From: Galeopsis tetrahit
Lineage: Eukaryota; Streptophyta; Magnoliopsida; Lamiales; Lamiaceae
Assembly (NCBI GenBank): GCA_963675135.1
Contig: OY776120.1
Location: forward strand, 60,694,063 to 60,758,062
Direction of reading: 5' to 3'
Length of the DNA: 64,000 bases
Part shown: piece by piece, positions 21,902 to 32,852 of the stretch
Position numbering within the stretch: position 1 is the first letter of the stretch
How the letters are laid out: every line of letters starts with the position of its first letter
Translations under genes and position numbers: made by a program
Notes under the pieces: model-generated
Told to the model about the DNA's origin: nothing
The model's input: only the letters and a program-made list of their open reading frames with translations
The model's database searches: none

Positions 21902-23419
21902 TGATTCGGGTGGAATTTACACGTTTTTGATACACATGTGAAGCTCATTTTTGTTGTGATTTCATTGATTTATGGGTTGATTATGATTGTTTTGGTCAAA
22001 ATAAGAGGAAGGTGGTGTTTTGTTGATTTTGTAGAAAAAACGAAGGATTTTGGGAGTAAAACACCTACCACAAGTCACTGGACCAAAAGGAGGAGAGCTC
22101 CATTGGATCCGGCTCGGAAAATGGAGTGGAATAGCAAAAAGAATCGAGTCAATCGGAGGTCGGAAGCTCAAGATACGGAGGGACGAAGTTGGAGGCCGAA
22201 GAGCAATACGAAAATTCTGCCCGGCCGGGCCACTTTTCCCGCCCGGCCGGGCCGATCTGCACCCAGCATTTTGATAAATGCACCCCTGCACGTATTTTGG
22301 CAAGAATTCAATTTACGAAGTTATCGCCGGGCCACTTTCAATCTCGGGGTTTTTAGTGATTTTTAGCCATTTTCAAGGGACTTATGTGCAAAACTCATCC
22401 CCAAACCCTACCCCAACACTATATATACCCTCGTTCTTAAAATCAAAGGTACCTTCCCCCAATTCCTCAAATTCCACACATACAAACACATGCTTGGAGG
22501 TGATTTGGCCACAAATTCTTCAATTCTTCATCAATTCATACAAGGAAGGCATCAATAGCTTGAAAATTTCATTCCCCACCATACTTTAGACTAAACTTTC
22601 TATTTCTCTCTCTTTTTATTTAGTTATTTCATTTGGTTTTGTTAATTGGATTATGTTGTTGATTGGCTAGAACACTTTTGGTTCTAGGACTATTTTACAC
22701 TTTGGATGATGTTTATGAATTAATTTCTTGTTTATTTGGTGGTTGTGTTGCTATTTCTATTTGAATGCTTAACTTTCATTGCAAGACATGTTGTCAATGG
22801 CCATGATAATATTTTTATTTATTGTTAATTGAAATTGGATTGAGAGATCTTTTTCATTAATCGTATTTGAGCATTCGACCCAATATTATTGTGAGCTCGA
22901 GAGAGGATCAATTATTGGGAGGGTATTAGATGATCTTAGGACTCTTTTTGAGGTTTATTATGCATGCTAGGTAGAGATACTAGTTTGTGTGATACTTCTC
23001 TTGTATTAATTGGATCGAGAGAACTTTCAATTCATTATTTCGTGATCAACCCTATAGTAATCAACACATCATCACTAAAATAGGCTTTTGATCATAAATT
23101 GACTCCTTAGTGTGACATATGCCTTGGAACCTCCCTTTCTTTCTTTGAGTTTTAACCGTATTTCTCTCGTTTCTTTGGTTTGCATGATTGTTGATCGTTT
23201 TTTATATTACTCTTTTAATTGTTTACTTGTGACAACTTGGTAGATAATTTAGGGGTAATCACACTTTAAAACTTATCGATCACGTCTATTTAGAATTCAA
23301 TCGACAAACTTCACTTTTACACTACACCTCCTCGTGGGATCGACCTCGTACTTATCACGCTACAATATACGCCGTATACTTGCGGTCGTGTATTTTGGTG
23401 TTGCATAATACGTGAATCA
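21902..23419 (+). mobile_element. Solo LTR (Athila/Tat-like Ty3/gypsy), TSD GCTCA
   Basis: This 1518-bp LTR starts TGATTC, ends GAATCA and is flanked by GCTCA at 21897-21901 and 23420-23424. The end carries the block GTGGGATCGACCTCGTACTT followed by a GGTCGTGTATTTTGG motif, seen at the 3' end of Athila/Tat LTRs. A TATATATA box is near 22421. A short GC-rich stretch (GCCCGGCCGGGCC twice, 22220-22252) stands out in it. It has no internal region. It sits inside the pol gene of element 3. Confidence 0.9.
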
Positions 23420-24470
23420 GCTCAATGTTGTCATCAGCTGGATACTAAAGGCCTACCTTTTCAGTGCCTTTGAGGTATCTCAAAATCCTCTTTGCAGCTT
23501 CTAGATGACTCTTCTTAGGATTTGCTTGGAACCTTGCACATACACCTACTACAAAGGTGATGTCAGGTCTGCTGGCTGTGAGGTAGAGGAGAGATCCAAT
23601 GATTCCTCTATACTCAGTAGAGTTGGTTGAAACACCGCTCTCATCAGGATCCATTTTCCAGTTTGTGTTCACTGGGATCCTCACTGGCTTACTAGTTGCA
23701 CGCCCAAACTTTTTGATCATTTCTCTGGTGTACATGTCTTAGTTGATGAAAATTCCTTCTTTTGATTGCTTGACTTGTAGACCCAAGAAGAAATTCATCA
23801 ACCCCATCATTGACATCTCAAACTTGCTTTGCATCAGCTTTGAGAATTTTTCACAAAGCTTCTCATTTGAGGATCCAAATATGATGTCATCAACATATAT
23901 TTGGACAAGCAAGATGTCATCTCCTTCACAAATCCTGAATAAGGTTCTGTCTACTGTCTCTTTGACAAAACCATGGTCTGGCAAAAATTGAGACAAGGTA
24001 TCATACCAAGCTCTTAGAGCCTGCTTTAGCCCATAAAGGGCTTTCTTTAATCTGTATACTTGATTTCCTTCTTAAAAAACTGGAGGTTGCTCAACATAGA
24101 CTTCTTCTTTGAGCACACCATTTAAAAAGGCACTCTTGACATCCATTTAATAGACTTTGAATCTCTTGTGGGTAGCATAAGCTAGGAATAGCCTTATAGC
24201 TTCAAGTCTTGCCACTGGTGCAAATGTCTCATCATAGTCAATGCCTTTTGATTGACAATAACCCTTGGCCACCAATCTGGCCTTGTTTCTGACTATCAAA
24301 TCATTTTCATTCTTCTTGTTCTTGAACACCCATTTGGTTCCAATAACTTCTTGATGTGATGGTCTGTCAACCAGCTCCCATACATCATTTCTTGTAAACT
24401 GGTTCAGCTCCTCTTGCATGGCTGTAATCCAGTTTGCATCTTGAAGTGCTTCATCAATGTCCTTAGGTTA
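23420..24470 (-). pseudogene. Copia element 3 reverse transcriptase
   Basis: The minus strand encodes a nearly full Ty1/copia RT: ALQDANWITAMQEELNQF, TKWVFK, ARLVAKGY, DYDETFAPVARLEA, then the catalytic YVDD at 23886-23897, SLLYLTASRPD and RYLKGTEKVGL. In-frame stops interrupt it near 24144 (where the family has Gln before MDVKSAF), near 24074 and near 23736 (Gln expected before DMYT). Two of these look like CAA to TAA changes. It would copy element RNA into cDNA; this copy is dead. It continues into RNase H across the two solo LTRs. Confidence 0.85.
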
Positions 24471-25050
24471 CTGTTCTGATAGAAAACAAAAAAACAGAGC
24501 ACTTTCACCATGAAACCTTCTAGTTTTGACTCCTACACTTGGATAACCAAGTATCAGGTCAGTTGGATGGTCAGATAACCAAGTCCTTCTTTTCCTGATC
24601 CCTTCAGTAGAGTTGTCCTCTACTAAGGTTGAGTCACTAGGATCATAGAATTCGGGAAAGTTTAATGCAGGATCTAATTCAGGATTATATTCAGGGGTGT
24701 TGTCCTCAATGTCAAGGACATTGGCATTTTCAACATTTTCATTTCCCCCTGGAATATTTAATCCATTAACTACCTCAGCAGAGCCTGCTTCTTCATTGGT
24801 AGTTGCTACTTGATTATGAACTTGGATTGGGTCATTCAGTTCATCATTTCCTTCAGTGGTGTTTGCTTCAGGGAGATTGTCTTTAGGAGTATTGTCCAGT
24901 GTAATGTTTTCAGGAGGAATGGCCTGGACAACTTCTATGAACATAGTATCTTTGTCTTTTAGACTCAGTCTGGTTGTCCTTTGTGTGATGTCATCAGTAT
25001 CCAGGGTTTTATTCATGTTCTCAAAGATAACTTCATCAAAGATTGTTGAT
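24471..25050 (-). pseudogene. Copia element 3 linker between integrase and RT
   Basis: An acidic, low-complexity minus-strand frame ends in RKRRTWLSDHPTDLILGYPS and GVKTRR, the conserved linker that precedes RT in plant copia elements (compare the element 1 linker near 10060-10130). Integrase itself is missing: upstream the frame runs directly into the first bases of gag. It is a deletion product. Confidence 0.7.
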
Positions 25051-25277
25051 GGTCTCCACAGCATCATGAGGAACAACATTGTTGTTATTGTTATTGTTGT
25101 TCTGGTTCTGGTTCTGATACTAGTTCTGATTGTTGTGGTTGCCTCTAGCCATATCTCAGAAATAGGGGTTAGATAACACAGTGTAAAGAATTTCAGAAAG
25201 ATCAGTTTAGTGACCACACTAAAATTTACTTTTGAAAATCAAGATGGATTTTCAGAAGCAGTGTTCTTTGAACCCCT
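25051..25277 (-). pseudogene. Copia element 3 gag start fragment, fused to pol by deletion
   Basis: Just after the primer site the minus strand has an untranslated leader, then an ATG (near 25153) opening MARGNHNQN, followed by a stop and an Asn-rich run coded by AAC/AAT. About 40 codons later it meets the integrase-RT linker. Nearly all of gag, protease and integrase has been removed in one internal deletion. Confidence 0.55.
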
Positions 25278-25289
25278 GCTCTGATACCA
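25278..25289 (-). other. Primer binding site (tRNA-Met) of copia element 3
   Basis: The minus strand reads TGGTATCAGAGC, two bases after an LTR end of the form CAGGACCAACA. Confidence 0.9.
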
Positions 25290-25291
25290 CT

Positions 25292-27497
25292 TGTTGGTCC
25301 TGAAAGGAGTATATAACAAGTGTATGGGGGGGGGGAATACACTTGTATGCAAATATTTTTCAAACTTAAGCAAATCAGGCTTCGGCAAGGTTGTCCTGGA
25401 CAACTCTTCTGATATGTATAACTTTCAAAAGATAATCAAACTACTAAGCATTATTGAGTACTTAGTTGAATAACTATCTAAGTAAGTTATAAGTGCGGAA
25501 TTATGATTGGCCCTTATGTTTAAACTCCTTTAATTCTGAAATCTTTAGCTTAACACTTAAATTGAATTTTCGGGGGACTTGTCCCAAAACAGTTTTTGCA
25601 CAGTCTTAAGTATATGTCTTTGAAGATCAGTTTGTGTGTTGTGTATGAATGTGTTACTTTTAAGAAAGTACTTAAAAGTAAACAACACAAGAGTTATAGT
25701 GGTTCAGAGACTCAAGCTCCTACATCCACTTTCCCTGATTTAACAGGATAATTCATTTCTCTTGGAATTAGCTTGTTTTATAGTTCCAAGGTGCACTTGA
25801 TCAACCACACCACTCCATGGTGCCTTGATCCCTAGGAAATCAGAGTCCTAGTACTCTCTTCTCAACTCAGAACTGAATTGTTCTTCTCTCAACAGTCAGT
25901 TCCTTACACTTCTACTACAACAACCTTCTAACTTTCTTTTGGAAAGGTATAGGGGTTGATGTTGGTTCCAACTAGGTGAGATATCCTTTACAATGAGCAC
26001 AGTGTATAGGATAGGATATCTCTCTAAGCTTTGTTTGATGTACAATGAAGTTCAGCTTAGAAGAAGTGTTTATGGAAACTAAGAATGTTCTTAGAAAGCT
26101 TGAAGGCTTATGAGCTTGTAGTTTCCTTTGATTTGCAAGATGGTTGGATTCTTGTTGGATGCCTTCAAACGGTTTCCACACTTCTGTATTTATAGAGCAA
26201 ATTGAGGTTATGTCCGTTGGAGAGACAGCCTCAAAATGCCTATATTTGTCTTCCTTGAACTTTGCAACTGGAAGACAGATTCTTGAAAGTGACATGTCCT
26301 TAATTTGGGAAGTAAACGGCTATAAGCACTTTGTCTTGACTTTGATGCACTCTTCCCAATGTCTGACTTGAAGATTCACTTGATCAAACATGGACATCAC
26401 TTCTGATCATTGGTCCTATGATAAGGACAACCTTCCTTACCATCTGGACAAGTCTGCTTATCAAATTCAACATACTTTGACTTATCAGCAGTGTTGGCAT
26501 AAACTCTTTCAGATGACTTGGATCTTTTTCTTTATGTATCATTCCTTGATGGTTCTTGAGCATTCATGCTTTTATCTCAGTGGTTTTGATCCTATCAGCA
26601 TAGATGACTTGGTCTTGTTGATGTATTCTATTCATTTGATCTTCGGAGATGTTGATCCACTACTGAGTTGACTTGATCAGCACAGTTGGTCAGTTAACCA
26701 CCATCAGCAGATTTGGGATCAATTGGATTATGAGCCTTGAGGGGACTTGACTCTTGCATTCTCTTAAGCATATGTTCCCCCTCAACTTGTGCATCTAAGC
26801 AAACTAAGAGTTGCCTAACATACCAGCTTCTCATCTAACCTGATCTACATGTTCCAACTAGGGTTGTAAACGAATCGAATCGTAGCGAATACTGCAGTAT
26901 TCGATTCGATTCGTGAAAATATTCGAATATTTGTATTCGTTTAATTTTCGAATAATAAATTTGATTCGTTATTCGATTCGATTGATTATTCGATACTATT
27001 CGATTCGAGTATTTGATTCGAATTTTTTAATACATATTTTAAAAATTATTTTTCAAGTATTCAATTTGAAATTGATTCGTATTCGATTCGACTTGAAACT
27101 ATTCGATTCGAAAATTTATGGAGAAATTTTTTTAAATAATAATTTAAATAATATTATAGGATATGAGACAAATATACATTTAAAAATATATTTATGTATA
27201 TATATTATAAATATAATCGAATACTTACGAATATCGAATCGAATATCATAATTTTGTATTTGTATTCGTTTATTAATCGAATCAAAAAAAATATTTGTAT
27301 TCGAATTCGAATCATAAAATTTCGAATACGAATATCAAAATTCGAATACGAATACCGAATCGAGCAAAATTATTCGATTCGTTTACAACCCTAGTTCCAA
27401 CATTCCTGAAACATGTTCATATCAATTTGACTTATCTATTTGACATGTCTTAAGGGGTTTTGGTATCTTAATCAAAATTCTCATTTTATTCCCAACA
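25292..27497 (-). mobile_element. 5' LTR of copia element 3, split by a MITE
   Basis: On the minus strand the LTR starts at 27497 with TGTTGGGAATAAAATGAG and ends at 25292 with GGACCAACA beside the primer site. Without the inserted MITE and its duplicated target it is about 1660 bp. A TATA-type word lies at 26187-26194. A C-run on the minus strand (25328-25337) sits near the 3' end, matching the CCCC-rich block before the end of the family-1 LTRs. The outer flank is TTATC, but the partner TSD was not found because the 3' end of the element is broken. Confidence 0.85.
26859..27393. mobile_element. hAT-type MITE, TSD GTTCCAAC
   Basis: This 535-bp element has terminal inverted repeats TAGGGTTGTAAACGAATCG and CGATTCGTTTACAACCCTA. 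It is flanked by GTTCCAAC at 26851-26858 and 27394-27401. The 8-bp duplication and TAGGG ends fit the hAT superfamily. The interior is very AT-rich and packed with TTCGATTCG/CGAATCGAA words on both strands. It has no transposase ORF; small frames inside it are low-complexity Ile/Arg/Tyr text and not genes. Confidence 0.92.
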
Positions 27498-28231
27498 TTA
27501 TCACTTTTTACATGAGGGTTAAGGAATACTCGTCTCATGGATCTCATTCAAGGAGACAGTCTCACCCAAGACTAGCTTTTAATGTAATCTTACTAATTTA
27601 CATATTACACAAATTTCACAAATAAATTATTACCTTGATTAAACAAAAATCTTATCAAACAGTTTCATAAACAACACAACTGACCTAATCTTTGACAAGA
27701 TTCATTAACTTAAGTTCAAATATATTACTCTCTTTATCCCTGGCTCAATTGAACATTAGTCAAAAGGGTTTGCCCCGGGCTTAATTAAAAAAATTCTAAA
27801 ATTAAAATAAAACAACTCATTTCCTTTTAATTATATATCTACGTAGGTCTCTAAACGAGTAATGCAAGAGTGAAAAGTCTAGAAAAAATTGGTGAATAAA
27901 AATTTCAAAACTTTTAAAACGTTTGTGTGCTATCAGCTAGAAAGATGACTTAGTAAGTAAATTCGTATGCAATTAAAGAGTATGCGTTGTTCTGAGTGCT
28001 AGTGTAAAACAACTTGAATAGATAATCAACTTACTGAGTGCTTATCAACTGATTTTTAGTTGGACAATTATCTATTTAGCTGCTAGTGTGGAATTGTGTA
28101 AGCCCTAAATGTTTATACTCGTGGGTTTAATGAAATCGTCTTTGAAATAGTGTGCTTGAAGTCAAATGTTACTCAGTTGACTTGGTATCGGCTGATTTCA
28201 ATACTTGTGTTATTTTGATAAATATTCAAAT
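27498..28231. other. Intergenic, no gene seen
   Basis: This 734-bp AT-rich stretch has no credible ORF and no repeat boundary that I can close. A segment near 27731 (TACTCTCTTTATCCCTGG) faintly resembles one end of a Stowaway element but has no partner. Confidence 0.4.
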
Positions 28232-29700
28232 TGTCACGGCCCATTTTTTTTATAAAAGTAGACTTTGCGAAAATACTTGACAATTCAAAAATAAAGAAGC
28301 ACGAATTGAAATTTTAACGTAAAGAAATAAGATTTGCGAATTTATGTAGCAATAAAATTTAATTAAATCAGCAGAAGTTTACAGAATAAACAGTACTTTA
28401 AGAAGGAATCTAAAATATCAACTGAATCAAGTCTCAATATCTCACGAAAAGTTTAAATTAGTTTTACTAAATGGTAAATACATTGATTTGTCATCCACCG
28501 CTTCTCCTCGCCATGAGCTCTTTACTCTATAGACTATATTGTTAAAATGAATGGGTGAGTATACAAGCACACTCAGTGGGGCTCAACTGTTTACAGTTAA
28601 ATATCAAACAAATAGTTAAACACATCAATGCAAATATGAGAACATTGCCTGCATATATATTTTGAACTGACTGATAAACTAACTGAGCACTGCGAGCCTT
28701 GCCAAAGTCATTTTAATGACCCTGGTGATTCTCGAGGACAACTTTTATGGTCCCGGACTCGTGAACTAGTCTCTGGCTATCTAATTTCATAACATGGAAC
28801 ATAACACGTAGCAGACACATTCAACATATTAAGTAAAACATTTAACAATGAACAACTTGCTCTACTAACCACTGTAGAGATAAGTAATGAATTAGAAAAT
28901 CCCACCTTAAAATGTATATCGTGGATGAATGAATGCAATAGTGTTATAGCCTACTTCTCACGATTACCATCACCTATCAATAAATTATACTCCCTCCGTC
29001 CAATTTTAAAATGTCCACTTCTTCTGGCACGGGTTTTAATGAATATTGATTAGTTTATTCATCAAGTAGATCAGTTGAGGGTATGATGGGGTATTGTGGG
29101 GTCAATTTGTAAATAAAATGATTGTTTATGAATAAAGTGAATGACAAAGTGGGTAAATAAGTGATGGTAGGAGTGTGGAGATGAAGTAGTATGAATAATA
29201 TTGGTTACAAAAAGAGTATGAGTATAATAAAATTGGACAACCAAAAAAAGAAAGTGGAAATAATGAAATTAGACGGGAGTATCTATTTAGAGGGAGTATC
29301 TATTTAGAAATTCATACGTACAACTTAAATAATGTTTCTGAAATACTAAACATATGCCATAATTTAATAAATATACAGAACAACATTATTAGATAATCCA
29401 TTCGTAAAATACCATACTAGCATATACATTGATTTAGGTATTGAACTTGAAACCAAAAGTTCCTATCCAGTAACTACTTAATTAATTCTCATATCAACCA
29501 AGCCTAATCAAACGTATTGGCCGTCGCACTGCTTAATTATTTAAATTCAATTTTAATTAATAAACCTTTAAACTAAGACACTTATATCATTTAAAAAATA
29601 TAAAATTCTCATTGCAATGAAACTCCCCAATGACGTCTATATCCTAAAAGTTCAGACTACTAACCAATTAAATTAAAAACAGTACAAAAATCATAATGTG
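28232..29700 (-). mobile_element. LTR of the Tekay/Retand-like family, right end unresolved
   Basis: On the minus strand this LTR ends at 28232 with GGGCCGTGACA. It carries the family blocks AATGACCCTGGTGATTCTCG (plus-strand reading, about 28715) and GGTGAGTATACAAGCACACTC (28556), also present in the solo LTR at 20364-21866. A Stowaway MITE is inserted in it. Similarity fades after about 29300, and I could not find the start or a matching TSD, so the right coordinate is approximate. Confidence 0.6.
28990..29279. mobile_element. Stowaway-like MITE, TSD TA
   Basis: This 290-bp element begins CTCCCTCCGTCCAATTTTAAAA and ends in the imperfect inverse AATTAGACGGGAG. It is flanked by TA at 28988-28989 and 29280-29281. 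CTCCCTCCGT ends and TA duplication are the Stowaway (Tc1/mariner) hallmark. It has no ORF. Confidence 0.85.
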
Positions 29701-30748
29701 AATTATTGATCGAAAACTTATATATATACCTAAATACTTAGGATTTGAGGATCTTTTCTCCTCAAACATCATTAGATAGTTTTATGCTTTCTTAGCTTTG
29801 AATCATTTGAACATTTTATTTTTTGTATAAGAATGGAAAAACTTTAAAACTCTTAAGGTGATATTTTTCTTTTATTTAAGCTATGTTTGATAAATTTCAT
29901 GTTTATTTCAATTTATTTTGTTGTTTTAACCATGGATATTTCATTAAACACCATAGGCTAAACTTTTTTTTTAATATTGTTGATATTTGAATTATTGCTT
30001 ATCTTATTGGATTTTGTTGGTGCTTTGTATATTAGTTTCTATTAATCTGTATTTTGCGACATGTTTAGCGTAGACGAGAGTTACATGAACATGTTTATAT
30101 GTGTGGTGTGAGTTTTTGACATACAAATGTGTTTACTATACTTTTAATTCGTCAAGAGAGAGTTAATCATATTAGAACCCCCATTAAGAGAACTAATTCT
30201 TTGAATGGTCATTTGAGCAGTTGGTGAGGATTAGGAAGGAATCTTATTATCGGGTTTGGGAACACCTTAGACATAAGGCTATAATACCCAAAGGGAACGA
30301 TTACCATCCTAGCATCTTGATGTTTTTAGTAAATCCAAATGGAAGCATAAATACGGCATAAACAATCTCACTCGATTTCACTAAGTAGAGAACACCTGAA
30401 GCATTCCTCACACTTGCACTTCTTCGAATTTATATTCGCAGTTGTTCTTTGCTTTGCTTTACTTTTCATTTTCTTGTTTCTTAGTTTAGTAGTTAATTTA
30501 CTTACTAGCATTGTGTTTAGTTTAATGTATTGTCTTTAGATTATTATTTAGCTCTAGTTTTTCATCCAACTCCCAAAGGCATAGCTACATTAGTTATGAC
30601 AACATACAACTCTAGGGATCCATTGCACTAGCTCACCTCTCATGGTTCGATACTATTTGGTCGAAATACTTATGTGTATACTACTACAATCCCTTATGCT
30701 TGAGGGGAAGTAGTTAGTAAAAATCACATTTGCTAAAAAGTTCATTCA
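29701..30748 (+). mobile_element. Athila/Tat-like LTR (left end approximate)
   Basis: This is an AT-rich, ORF-free stretch ending in ..TTCATTCA at 30748, six bases before a tRNA-Asp-type primer site. The block with GGCTAAAC near 29960 and GAGAGAGTTAATCA near 30150 has counterparts in the minus-strand LTR at 3432-4387. The left boundary could not be fixed against the preceding LTR. Confidence 0.6.
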
Positions 30749-30754
30749 AGTCAA

Positions 30755-30771
30755 TGGCGTCGTTGCCAGAG
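30755..30771 (+). other. Primer binding site (tRNA-Asp type, diverged)
   Basis: TGGCGTCGTTGCCAGAG differs by two bases from the Athila/Tat consensus TGGCGCCGTTGCCGGGG. Position relative to the LTR end and gag start supports it. Confidence 0.7.
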
Positions 30772-30912
30772 AGGTGGTGTAGTGCTATAAGTGGGACTTA
30801 GAGTTAGTTGAGTACTAGTGTTAGCTACATTACTTGTTTTATTTTGTTATATTTTTTTTATTGTGAGTTTTTTATACTTGGTAACTTTTGTAGGTGTGCA
30901 CTAAATTGAATA

Positions 30913-31555
30913 GATGGATGGATATAATCAATACCCGTGTAATTAATGTTATGATCAAAATGATATGATATATCCTCCACAACATGGAGATATGAGTTAC
31001 AATAATTGGATGAACTTTAATCAACATTATCAAAATGCAACAAGTTCCCTTATATTACCCAGATTGGAGTAACAATTATGCACCCACTTTTCAAGAGATA
31101 ACTCATGATCAAGAAAGTGATCCACAAGATGGATTTGAATTCAATGGAGCTCTGCAAAGAAATTATTATGATAATGAGAGAAGCTTTGAGTACGCTTACC
31201 AAATGCAACAAGCTTCCTCTCATTATCAAGAGTGGGGAGCAATGAATATTGACCACCAAATAATGAAGAGAAGCATACAATGGAAGATGTCATATCACGG
31301 ATGGAAGATATGTTGAAAAGGACGATAGAGCAACAAGAAAAGACAAATGAGCAACTTGCAAGGAGACTCAAATCACTTGAGTGTGTAGTGGAGCAACTAT
31401 TCGTGGTTGTTGGGAAGTTAACCATCGTCATAAAAGAACTACAAGAAGAGGAGAACCCAAGTGAGTATGAGATTGAGGACGACGAGCTTTTTGTCAAAAA
31501 AGATGAAAATGAATGTCCTTTGATGGACATGAGCAACAAAGAACAAGAAAATTAA
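30913..31555 (+). pseudogene. Athila/Tat-like gag N-terminal fragment, frameshifted
   Basis: The opening MDGYNQYPCN at 30913 is followed by an in-frame TAA at 30943. The reading then moves to another frame at about 31035 (MQQVPLYYPDW, then GFEFNGA and YDNERSFEYAYQMQQA) and another at 31280. The last part (31280-31555) is a heptad-rich, acidic segment (MEDMLKRTIEQQEKTNEQL), probably a coiled coil. It is homologous to the minus-strand gag fragment at 2734-3277 but lacks the Pro/Tyr repeat. The rest of gag-pol is absent. Confidence 0.6.
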
Positions 31556-31813
31556 GAAGCGCCGGAATATGGATTGGAGAGTGAAATGAGCATTTCTAAA
31601 CCTTTAAACTCATCAATTTATTCTTTAATTGATATTGATGTTTCTATTGATTTTACTAGTTTTTTGTCCGTGCGATGCGAGGGACTATTGTAATTTTGTT
31701 AGTTCATAGTGTGTAATTAAAATTATGATTAATTGGATTATATGATGACTCCTCCGGCGATTAAGGAGTTCGTTATTTCCCTCTAGGGTTTTTCACAAAT
31801 TTGCCGATCTCCG
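31556..31813 (+). other. Junction and probable LINE 5' untranslated region
   Basis: Between the gag fragment and the LINE ORF1 start there is no gene. Somewhere near 31690-31740 the text changes to a leader ending TTTGCCGATCTCCG just before the ORF1 ATG. The exact LINE 5' end is not visible, and no TSD was found. Confidence 0.4.
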
Positions 31814-32852
31814 ATGGATTTTCAACGTTTCTCTTCCCATGAATTGGACCAGTTAACACAGATTGTCAATCTTGTACAAGAGCATCCATGGCTACGAAAT
31901 TGGCTAGCTAATAAGCCACAACCGCAGTTGCACGATGAATCGGCCGCGATTCCCAATTTCAAGAAGGCGCTCTTGTCTGGCGTATCTAGTGACAACCAGC
32001 GGGTGGCTGATCCAATACAGGTCAAGAAAATACTTATGCCGATCAAGAAAGGTGATTTTATTGCTATCTCTGTGGATGAGGAGGAGTACGTGAGTAGAGT
32101 TGCGCACTGTCGCAATTCTTTCATTGGTCGGGTTACATATGCTCGTATGGACAAGCCTTGGACACTGACTGATCTAAAAGTCGCACTTACTAAGGTTTGG
32201 GGAAATACGGAGAATTGGAAATTAAGCCCTCTGGTTTTGGGTTACTACAATGTTTTCTTAGTTTCAGAGGCAGATCAAAATTTGACATCGAAAAGGACTT
32301 CTTGGTCTCTGAGTCCGGGTCTTTTCTGCCTCTCGAAATGGATGCAGGATTTCAACCCATATCACGTAAATACCTCCATGGCCCAGGTCTGGATTCGCAT
32401 TTATGAATTGTCTTTTGAGTATTGGACGGAATCTCTAATTTTTGGCATGGCACATGCGCTTGGGACGCCGATCAAGATTGATGAGTGTTGTCTTGATGGG
32501 TCGATGGGGCATTTTATCCGAGTATTGGTGGAAATTGATTGTTCTAAAGAATCTTTGGATCGTATTCTTATTGAACGTCAGGGTCATCGTTCGTTTGCCT
32601 TCTTCAAATACGAAAAGCTACCTTCGTTTTGTCTTCATTGTTCGATGGTGGGTCATTCTTGGGAAGATTGTAACAAATGGGATAGAGCTACCAAACTGAC
32701 GACGTCTGAGTTGAGCCATCCGGTGGCTGCTGGTAAGCCTTCTTCAGATCAGAATACGTTTAAGGAGGTCCGGGGCAAATCGAGGCGTCGTTAGCGCTCG
32801 CCAGAAGTTAGACTGGGTCTTAAAACTGATAACCATTTTGAGGCCTTGGATC

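Noticed and set aside
26913..27394. Ile/Arg/Tyr-rich frames inside the hAT-type MITE
   Set aside because: Low-complexity translation of TTCGATTCG repeats; no homology to transposase.
28227..31800. CAAAT as a target-site duplication of the LTR at 28232 with a partner near 31795
   Set aside because: The interval would include an Athila-like LTR, primer site and gag; the partner word lies in the LINE leader, and a 5-bp match in AT-rich DNA is easily chance.
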